DNA of 64,000 nucleotides from Iris pallida (Eukaryota; Streptophyta; Magnoliopsida; Asparagales; Iridaceae). Below, piece after piece: positions 55,690-64,000 of the stretch; within the stretch, counting starts at the first letter, position 1, and each line of letters opens with the position of its first letter. The notes beneath the pieces are model-generated. The model did no database searches. It saw nothing but the letters and a program-made list of their open reading frames with translations, and was not told the origin of the DNA. A program made the position numbers and the translations under genes. The stretch covers positions 4,264,689 through 4,328,688 of the forward strand of contig JANAVB010033217.1 of NCBI GenBank assembly GCA_029216955.1, read 5' to 3'.

Positions 55690-56340
55690 AAAAAGTCAAA
55701 CTTTTCGTGGTTTTCATAATGTAAATGTAACTCAAAAATGATTTTATTATAAAAGACAGAGCAGAGCAGACATTATAAAAGACAAAAGTTCTCTTAAAAT
55801 CTAATTCTTAGCCTATACCAACCTCATCATTGTAGTCTTCTTAGCCCATACCAACCTCGTCATATTCTCATCAAGCTCATCTTCGTTCTCCTTTTCAAAC
55901 TAAACGGAGAATAACATTCTCCGTTTCAAAAGACACGGAGAACGTCATTCTCTATTTAAAAAAAACAGAGAATGAATATTTTAATGTGTTTTACCACTGG
56001 GAATGTTATTCTCCATTCCAAGACAGATGGAGAATGTAATTATCTGTTCCGAAATAAACGGTGAATAGAATCCTCAAACGATTTAATTTAAACGGGAAAG
56101 TTATTCTCCGTTTCAAGATAAACGGAGAATAGAATCCTCAAACTTTTTTTGGTTTTGACAATGTAAATGTAATTCAAAAATGATTTTATTATAAAAGCAG
56201 AGCTTATAAAAGACAGAAGTTCCTTGCCCAATTACATAATTACATTGTTGTTTTACAATGTCATTGCTTGGTTCGTGTTACATATTTGCTTTTAAGCAAC
56301 TTCTTAGCCCATACCAACCTCATCTTTGTAATCTTCTGGT
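55690..56340. repeat. Direct duplication bracketing array 4
   Basis: 55705-55790 is repeated at 56150-56222 (TGTAAATGTAACTCAAAAATG and TTTTATTATAAAAG), and the 55810-55860 phrase CCATACCAACCTC also occurs at 56310 in the 3' end of the Ulp1-like gene. Array 4 lies between the copies. Confidence 0.65.
55885..56130. repeat. ATTCTCCGT array 4
   Basis: About eight degenerate units (AACGGAGAATAACATTCTCC, then CGTTTCAAAA). Same spacer words as array 3, including CACTGGGAATG. Confidence 0.8.
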
Positions 56341-57389
56341 GAGTTTCATCGTCATTTCCTCCCGGTATTTCGAAGGGAGTAGTCGTCAACATATTCATAT
56401 AATACGCCGTGCACAAGAGGCAGTTGGGTGCCAGTTGTTGTGGACAATTTGGAGAATAATTCAGCACTTTGCTCTCATACTCCATCTTCGTCGGGCATCT
56501 CTCCCTCATCCTATCAACTTTTCTCCTGACGATAGGCTCTAAAGTATTCTTCATTAATTCTGTATCCACCTTGTACATTTCGTACGTGTTTTGCCTCAAG
56601 GAGTTGTAGTGTGTCCGGTCGTAGGAGATAAAGTTGAATGTGAGCAGAGTATAGTGTTTAATGGGCATATTAAAGAGTGGAATGAATAGCAACTCTATGT
56701 CGTCCTCCAAACCCATGACGAAGTCTACTACATCTGTTTGGAAGTTTTCAAGGGCGCCGGATTTTGCGTCTAGTTCATTGGCACGTTCAACGATGTTCTG
56801 TTTTCCAAAAACAAAACACAATATCATGAGTAATTTTTTCTGTCATTTTTTATCGGTGTACACATGAATATAGATTTTTCTGTTTGGATTCTTACCAATG
56901 TGTGGGGCATCATGAATGTAGACCACTTATATGATTGGGGCACCGACTTTTGCTTCTGGATCAATGGCACGTCCTTTGAACTAGACGGGGGACACCTTTT
57001 AATGCCTTGAATTTCTCTCAGCTTCCTTATTATTAGGTTCAGTATGCCAACCACCATGTCTTCATAGTTGAGTATGTCTTGCAGGTCTATTGCCGACAGC
57101 TCGACTGTGACTTCATTTTCACCCTCTTCCGGCGAAAATGAGTATACAATATCACTGCACATAAATTTAGTTTAGATTAAATTAATAAAGATAGATTCTT
57201 ATTACATAATTGTGAAAAAATTCTTGAAAAAATAAAAGAAAAATAGGGTTCTGATGCATACTCTGGACACTTCTTTTTGGGAATTACGATGTCGATGTAT
57301 TGCTTCTTCAGCTCTTCATCCGCATGTTTCCAAAGTAAGAGTTCATCGCATTCCCTTAGTATGACACGGTTCTTCTTTAATTCAGCCAT
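56261..57389 (-). CDS. Ulp1-like (C48) cysteine peptidase, three exons
   Basis: Minus strand. Exons 57389-57262, 57154-56896 and 56797-56261 have GT-AG borders and agree in phase, giving 307 residues with no stop, which is rare in this window. The start is MAELKKNRVILRECDELL. The peptidase part is in exon 3: FIPLFNMPIKHYTLLTFN (His), then THYNSLR where Asp is usual in the family (here Asn), then QQLAPNCLLCTAYYM (Cys; DCG is usual, here NCL). The family cleaves SUMO-like modifiers. Transposon copies occur in MULE and CACTA elements, and neighbouring FAR1-type transposase suggests this one belongs to a Kaonashi-type MULE. The changed residues leave activity open. Confidence 0.65.
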
Positions 57390-57589
57390 TTTGGCGTCTC
57401 TTCGGGATTTCGAAGCGGCATTAATCTTCCACTTTTTATTAGCCTATCCAACTGTATTGCTTTTTATTAACCTCTTTTGTGCACTTGTCTTCCAAAAATT
57501 ATTTATTTATTTTAGAGAGCATTTTTTTATTTTTATTTAATTTTTTGTTTATTATTATCATTTATATAATGGTTTTGAATCGTAGGTAA
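57390..57589. other. AT-rich spacer
   Basis: Between the Ulp1-like start and the LTR-like block. No inverted match to the foldback near 49.8 kb was seen, so the far end of a MULE is not found here. Confidence 0.4.
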
Positions 57590-60042
57590 ATGGAGATTTA
57601 ATTTGGGATCACAAGGGTGCGTACCTAATCCTATAGCTTAAGTATAGTAAAACTAGGACATAAGTGGTCCCCAAGGTCCCCAGACAGCGTCTAGGGTATT
57701 ATTTTATTATTTTAGAATTTCTTGGATTTTTAGGAGATTTTTAGATAATTTTTATATATGGTTTTATTATTTTCTTAAGCTTCTAGAAATTGTTGTGAAG
57801 GCATCCGAGGGTATTTTTGAGGTCAAATAATTTATTTGGGCTCTAGAACCCATAAAATATTTTCTAGATTTTTCTAGGAATTTTTAGGAATTTTTTGGGA
57901 TTTATTTGGAATTTTTAGGATTTTTCCTGCTTTTTATTTATTTTTCTGTAATTAAAAAACCTATTTGTAAAATATTTATACAGTCAGCCGAGCGGGGGCC
58001 CACCCGTCAGCTGCTGAAGTGGGAGGGTGCGGGCCCACGTGGCAGCGAGTGGGGCTGTGGCGCTCGGTCTCCGAGCCGCCCACAGATTCCAGGCCGAGCC
58101 GGCTTAGGCTACTCCTAAGCCGAGCCAAACTCGGTTTACTTTGGGCCGTAGGATTTTGGGCGGGGCGCGCAGGATGCTGACACGTGTCCCCCTGCAGCCG
58201 ACTTAGCCGCAGTCCACCGACTCCTATTGCCTATATATATATATATATATTTATTTAGGTTTTCCGAAACCCTATTTTATATTCAGCAGCTTTAGTGGGA
58301 GAGTTTGATTGGGATCTTCGACTTCGCGGAGCGATTGCCGTTGATCTAGACATCCTTTTGGCGCGGAGTTTTTTTTTAGAAGCGTATTGAGGTTAGGTTT
58401 CTGAATATATATTTTAATTTCTGTAATTTTGATCTCGAATTTCTGAATAATTATTTGAGTGTTGGTTGTCCAAAAATTAACACGTCGCACGGTTTTCGAG
58501 ATTTCGAGCGATCCCGAACTCCGTTTTGCGATCCGTTTGAAGTTTTGGAAAGCTGACACCGAGCTCTACAACATATAATTTTTTTAGAAATTCAGAGTTT
58601 CATCTATTATTTTATTTTATTCATAAAAGTCAGATTTGGTCAACGGTTCATCGATTTGATCATAGTTAGCCATAATGGCGATAACTTTTGACCAAATCAT
58701 GATTTTGTGGCACGGTCGATTCCAGTGCACTCATGACGCTGAAATCTATCATGTTGCACACTCAAACCTCGAATTCATAATGTTTAACTAGTTAGTCAAC
58801 AGTATGTCTCGGTTTGCATGCCACGAGTCCCGAATTTGGAACCGTGAATTTCTTTGACCAAATATTTGTGTGTAGATTGTTATTTTAGAATTAAATAGGT
58901 TAAAATAGGATTTTAGATGATTTTATCCAGGATTAGAATAGTATTAATTGATTTAATCCATTAGCCACTTTCTAGGATTTTTAGAGTGGGAATCGTTGAT
59001 CTAACTTGCGATTATTTTTGTGTCGGGGTAGATCGGGCTACGACGTCTTGACTTGTGACTTTATCATCTATCGGAGCAGGCAAGTATCACTATGACCTAT
59101 GTTTCCTTTATTTTATACTGCATGTATCTACGTGTCATCTTTTTACTATTACTCCCTTATGGTTCATGGTTGTCATTGCTCATGATTACTATTGTGCACG
59201 AGAGTTAGAATCGTTAGGATATATATGTACATGTTCATCTTTTACTCATTGTTTTCTATTGTTTACAGTTTATCGTATTGCTAATGTTTATCATAGTGGA
59301 CATGTATTGTGAGTGAGTCGGGCGGGGGAATACAACAAGTAAGCATGTGGTCAACGAATTGAATACAGACCCCCTATATATTGATTGCATAATATCAGTC
59401 ATGCACCACACGTATGACTGACGGATGTCCCAAGCCGTCCGCATGCTGAAAGTTGGTATTCTAAAACACACAGTACACGTGACTTAATTATTGTTGCTCT
59501 ATTGTCCATTGTTCTTATTTCGTCAAGTCTACCTTCTTATTATCATCATGTCTTAGTGGTATGTCAAAGTCTACCTTCATATTGTTATCACGTCTCAAAG
59601 GTACTTTCTTATCATACAATGTCATGTCTATACTTATCTTCAGTTAAATTTCTTTTATCTTTCCTTCATGCTTGTATACTATATTGTGCAATATAGTGTT
59701 ATGGTGATCTTGCTCCAATCCTAACTGGATAACTATTTTTCAGCTTTAGACGAAAAGATTTACCCCGAGGTCTACGGTGAGTATGTTGGAGACACTGACG
59801 TCACTGGCGTACCCGGTTCCAGCACTGATGCGAATTAGCATATTTTCTTCCTTATGGATTCGTATTAGTTAGTAGTTATAGTTATGGAGTAGTTGTCTAT
59901 TTTATTTTTTGTTATCCGGGTTTGTTCCCGAGACTTTCTGAGTTGTAGTGGATTTTTTATAATATTGAGACTATTGGATATTTTAGTGATTTTTGCTGGC
60001 TTAGTTGTGGATGATATATATGCGTGTTGTGCTTGTTGTGGA
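57590..60042 (+). mobile_element. Chromovirus-like LTR, cut by a CACTA element
   Basis: Long noncoding block with the order seen in such LTRs: AT-rich start, GC-rich part (57990-58210), a TATA-like run (58230-58250), a leader with ACCCTATTTTATATTC, and the late segment TAACTGGATAACTATTTTTCAG near 59722-59743 (compare 24870-24897 and 32613-32637). The GTCGTGACA end is missing because the third CACTA begins at 60043. The left border is not fixed. Confidence 0.55.
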
Positions 60043-60062
60043 CACTACAAGAAAAATGGCTT

Positions 60063-60352
60063 TTCTTGACGGTTTTTCCCCGTCAAGAAAGACTTTTCTT
60101 GACGGTTTTGGATCCGTCATCTAGGCCCCCGTCAAGAAAAGTCGACACTTTTCTTGACGGTTTTTTGTTTGTATCCTTGACGGTTTTAAACCGTCAAGAA
60201 ACATGCGTTATCTTGACGGTTTTAAACCGTCAATAAAACAAACAAAAAACCGTCAAGAAAAGTGTCGACTTTTCTTGACGGGGGCCTAGATGACGGCTAA
60301 TAACCGTCAAGAAAAGTCTTTCTTGACGGGGAAAAACCGTCAAGAAATTGTT
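60063..60352. repeat. Subterminal foldback of the third CACTA
   Basis: Arms of about 140 bases are nearly exact inverted copies (CATCTAGGCCCCCGTCAAGA against TCTTGACGGGGGCCTAGATG, and AAGTCGACACTTTTCTTGAC against its inverse). Centre near 60207. Confidence 0.9.
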
Positions 60353-60479
60353 TTTTTGGTGTTTGCAAACCGTCACGAAATGAATTATTTTTTGACGTTT
60401 TTGCAACCGTCAAGTTAAAAACCGTCAAGGAATAAAAAAATTTGCCGTTTTACAACCGTCAAGATAAACATAATATATT

Positions 60480-61795
60480 CCAGAAATCCAATTACCAAAT
60501 ACACATAATTACACAGAATCCAATTCCAGAATCAATATATAATATCACAAGCATCACACAACTATAATACACAATTTTTATATTAAAAAATACGTTGTTC
60601 GTACATCCAAACATCCAACAAGTACATCCAACCACAAACACGTTCGTACACCATAAATATCCTAAACATTTATAGGAGTAAATTAACCAAAATATCTCTG
60701 AACCCAGAGCAGCATGCAACAAGTACATCCAACAAGTACATCCAAACGTCCAACCACAAACACGTTCGTACACCATATATACATATCCAAAACATATTTA
60801 CAGGAGTAGATTAACCAAAATATATCTGAACCCAGAGCAGCATTTCCTTTAGGTTAATCTGCAAACAAGGTGAACATAACATTATAAGTCAGCAACACAA
60901 CTGAAATTCAATCAAATTTTGAATGGACAGAACAATCTAGGGAGGACTCAAATGTTGCAGTAGTTTAAATATGCAGGAAATCAGTTGGGGAAAAAAATAC
61001 AGAAATAGAGAGACAGTTCAGTTTAACATTCAATTCCCAATTAACATCAACAACAACCCCCAACCATCTCAGATATCACAGCATAGAAAACAACTAAGGT
61101 TAAACCCAGTTGAGTTATAACATTCAGTTCTTACTGAAAACTCAAATTATTTAGCAATTTCAAACCCAGACTAAACCCATATTCCCAGATTTGCAGTTCA
61201 TAATACCCCCATATACTAGTTAACATAGGATACAATCTCAGATTTATAAAATGGAACCCATTCTCAGGTTGGGGTCATATCTGTCAATACTCAGTCCATT
61301 AGAAACCTATGATATCACAAACAAATGCAATGTATAAAACTCCCAATTCTGGAAAAGCACAACTAATATACATAGGTAACAGAAATCAAGCAAAAGTATC
61401 ATGTTAGTTTTTGAAATCAAGAAAAACATGTGAGTATCAGAACTCTACATCAGAAAACCCAAGTATACATATGAGTCTCAGGCATGGTTGCATGTTACCA
61501 TATCAATTTACATTTAGCAATCAAGTAAATTTAATGAACATTAAAACTCAGAAATGGTTCAGTTAAGCACTCAGTTTAGCACTCTTAACATATTAAGCAA
61601 TCCCAACACCAATCTCAGGTTTTAGACATTCATTAAGAATCCAGTTATATTCAACAAATCAAAGACTCCATTTCTCAGTTAACATGTGAACTCAGGTTTC
61701 AAGCATACCAAATAAACCCAGTTATATTCAACAAATCAAAGACTCTTGCTATTAAAACCCCATTACTTGTCATGCCACAGGGCTATACCAACCAA
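60480..61795. other. Noncoding interior of the third CACTA
   Basis: Contains short repeats (ACATCCAACAAGTACATCC, AACCACAAACACGTTCGTAC twice, ATCTGAACCCAGAGCAGCAT twice) near 60600-60850, then even AT-rich text. Probably the 3' UTR and an intron of the Ulp1-containing gene. Confidence 0.5.
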
Positions 61796-62275
61796 GGTTC
61801 ACCGTATCGGTATCGGACTATTCCTATGAGTATTGGTATCGGCAATATCGGTAGTATCGGCTGTATCGGATCGGAGTATCGGATTTTTTGGTATCAGAAA
61901 ACAGACAATTATTAATAAATTATTTACATTTAAAAACATATATTTTATACATTTAGGCATAATTTTAAGTATTTTCAGTGTTATTTCTTAGTAGTTTTGA
62001 AACTAAATAAAATATTAGTCACCTTACCGATTGGCTTACATACAATAGATTGATTTTCTTCTTTTACATGCTTTTACAACCTTATTATGCTTTAAACCCT
62101 TGTTGATTTGTCTTTTTCGTTTAATTTTTCTTTGCCGAATTGTCCGGAAAAGAGACCCTCATTGTCGGTATCGGCCAGTATCGGGTATCGGTCGGTATCG
62201 GATCGGGACATGCCAAACCGTATCGGTATCGGCCGTATCGGATCGGTATCGGCCGATACTTTAAACCATGATACT
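61796..62275. repeat. TATCGG repeat, split block
   Basis: GTATCGGTATCGG words at 61800-61895 and 62160-62270 flank AT-rich text. They are partly inverted to each other and related to the block in the outer CACTA's intron at 20350-20590. Confidence 0.75.
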
Positions 62276-63045
62276 CACTCTCTATTAACACACAGAGAAA
62301 CACATGACACTCCTGACACTAGCCAACCCTCTACTACAAACACTCGAGATACTACTTCTTCCCATACACTCACTCACACATGCCGTACATCACTTCCTAA
62401 GCTCAGACTAAGGGGGTCAAGCCCCTGCCACTGAAGCTCACTCTGCTGCAATATTGGTCAAGGCACTGCCCTCCTACTGCAGACCCATCAAGGCCTGCTC
62501 CTTACTGCAACTGGCAGTTCCCCCCCTGCCTGCAGGGGCATAAACCCCATCCATTGACCTGCCTGCACTCCAAGGTTAACTGTTATTCTAACAGAAAGTA
62601 GGGAGCAGTCCCCAACTGATAACAACAGTCCCAATTGTTAACTGCTACAGCTATGCTCCATTATCCGAGCCCCCTCTTTATTACATATACTGATACACTA
62701 AACTCCAACCCCTTCCTCTACACAACTGATATAATGTCAAGTGTAATTGGTATAAGATTGAGCTATAGCCCTATATCACACAAACGTACTTATATATAGC
62801 AGTCCTTATATAAATGTTGTTTCCTAATGGACATGAACTCATCTCCACACTCACAAATACCATAAACTCATTTCACATTCACTGTGGAGTAAGGAACACA
62901 GACATACACACACACACACCAAATGCATATAACAGTCCACTCTAATCATATTCTTAAAACAGTCCACCATTTCCCCTCTCTTAAGAGATGCTCAAAATCT
63001 TGTCCATGAAGTAGATAAAGTCCAAAAATTACCTCAACTGATTGC
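62276..63045. other. Noncoding interior of the third CACTA
   Basis: CTGCA-rich text similar in style to the first introns of the other CACTA elements; a short (CA)n lies near 62905-62919. No gene seen. Confidence 0.5.
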
Positions 63046-63684
63046 TTAGATTAAGAACTGCGAAACATGATCCATCCACTCCGTACGCACTTCATTGATT
63101 TCATCAAATGTGTATACACACTTTTCATTATACTGTTTAAAAATAGGAAGAAAAAATGAAACATAAGTGATAATATATAAATATATTATAAACATACATG
63201 TTGATTAAGAAGAACATCACCTTGGGATTAAGCAAGCTTCGATCATATGAGATCTCTTTCATATATCTCATAACGTAGTAACCACATTCGATGGAGCCGG
63301 TTTGATTCGATACCTATGCATAGAAAAGAAAAGATCTTACACACTTGTTCATTTTTGATTTATATATATATTAACGAGAAATATATTGAGAGAAATATAT
63401 TGTACCTGAATTGCAATCCAGTTCAATTTAAATTTTTTCACTTGGTTACCACATTGAGCATGAAACATACGAAGCCCGCTATGCAAATTAAAGTGGAAAA
63501 TATTATTTGTCATTATTAAAACATCTAACATTGACTATAGTTGTGCGAAGTATTGGGACAGATATATTCATGCATACCTTGTTACAATGTGCTTAAGATC
63601 ATCACAGATGCAACTTCCCAAAGAATCCAAATAGTATGCTCTCATTAGTAAAAGATCAATGACTACCAAAACCCAATGATCACT
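63046..63684 (-). CDS. Ulp1-like peptidase, C-terminal exons (CACTA-borne)
   Basis: Four exons on the minus strand by splice sites: about 63684-63583 (DHWVLVVID with catalytic His, then RAYYLDSLGS with catalytic Asp), about 63479-63408 (FHAQCGNQVKKFKLNWIAIQ), about 63313-63222 (QTGSIECGYYVMRYMKEIS with catalytic Cys) and about 63134-63046 (CVYTFDEINEVRTEWMDHVS, stop at 63046-63048). His, Asp and Cys are all present, and the visible exons carry no stop. The N-terminal part is outside the window or upstream of 63684 and not recognised. This type of Ulp1 end is well known in CACTA proteins. Partial gene. Confidence 0.75.
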
Positions 63685-64000
63685 GTAACACCATATAACA
63701 CCAAGATATATACAAGTTATTGAGTATACAACCAAACAATTGCTAAATAACACAAGTTCAAAGCGACAAAGCATGTCAAGAGAAATAGTCGACTTTGTTT
63801 GTGACTGTGAAGTGGTTGATTATTGGTCGTGTGGTTTTTAAGTGAGGGAGGACTGATTTGAGTTACATATGCATGGTACAAATTGGAAAAAAAAAAAGGA
63901 AAACTGAAACATAAACTAAAACTGAGACTAGCCCAATATGGAAACTGGAAACTGAAACTGGGTTTCAACAGGGAACCCAACATCTCAAAGAGTATCCTAT
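63685..64000 (-). other. Upstream intron of the Ulp1-like gene
   Basis: No further exon recognised. A splice acceptor (GTTACAG) marks the start of the first visible exon at 63684. The open frame of 88 codons at the window edge has a signal-like hydrophobic run but no other support. Confidence 0.4.

Larger units (their letters stand above)
60043..64000 (-). mobile_element. Third CACTA element, partial
   Basis: Left end CACTACAAGAAAAATGGC at 60043, followed by subterminal TTCTTGACGG/CCGTCAAGAA repeats to about 60475. Genes run on the minus strand (Ulp1-like exons at 63046-63684), so this is the 3' end of the element. The other end lies beyond the window and the duplication cannot be tested. 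Confidence 0.8.

Noticed and set aside
57906..58118. 70-codon plus-strand frame
   Set aside because: Lies in the GC-rich part of an LTR; no motif.

Overview
The window reads as repeat-rich, gene-poor nuclear DNA of a flowering plant. The evidence is the set of plant-specific element families: CACTA (En/Spm) elements with TNP2-like and TNPA-like genes, a FAR1-type MULE transposase, Ulp1-like peptidases tied to transposons, chromovirus-type LTRs ending in GTCGTGACA, a PIF1-helicase Helitron end, and introns of plant style. I cannot name the species. No clearly intact host gene is present. The only host-like gene is a broken F-box/LRR gene at 44.5-45.4 kb.

Layout. 0-4.4 kb: Helitron 3' end, hAT remnant, a MITE with a target-site duplication (TSD), and a Ty1/copia RNase H remnant. 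4.38-25.79 kb: one 21.4 kb nest. An outer CACTA element (TSD AGA) sits inside a DUF4283 (LINE ORF1-like) reading frame. It was hit by a 1.1 kb solo LTR (TSD CCTCC), by a second 9.5 kb CACTA in the opposite orientation (TSD TAC) and by a 3.8 kb solo LTR (TSD CTGGA/CTGAA). The inner CACTA carries TNP2-like transposase and TNPA-like genes, both broken by stops that look like G:C to A:T changes. The outer CACTA keeps a TNPA-like gene but has no TNP2. 26.28-32.98 kb: a solo LTR interrupted by a second, inverted solo LTR (TSD ACTCC). 33-38.6 kb: mostly noncoding, with a 1.7 kb CACTA MITE (TSD AAA) and an AT-microsatellite array.

39-57.4 kb is the least ordinary part. Four arrays built on the motif ATTCTCCGT/ACGGAGAAT recur at 39.1, 43.6, 53.1 and 55.9 kb. 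Around them lie a broken plant-transposon protein (Transposase_32-like), a TIR-bounded GC-rich orphan ORF, two tRNA-like sequences, an F-box pseudogene, palindromic MITEs, a decayed Ty3/gypsy pol, a FAR1/MULE transposase with two in-frame stops, tandem foldbacks, a modular direct-and-inverted repeat with its own TATA box, and a three-exon Ulp1-like gene whose splice phases all agree. MULE transposase plus Ulp1 recalls the Kaonashi class of plant MULEs.

57.6-64 kb: a chromovirus-like LTR cut by a third CACTA element that runs off the window. Its subterminal region is a near-perfect foldback and it carries the C-terminal exons of a Ulp1-like peptidase on the minus strand. All calls are by eye from motifs, repeats and TSDs; no alignment or database search was run.
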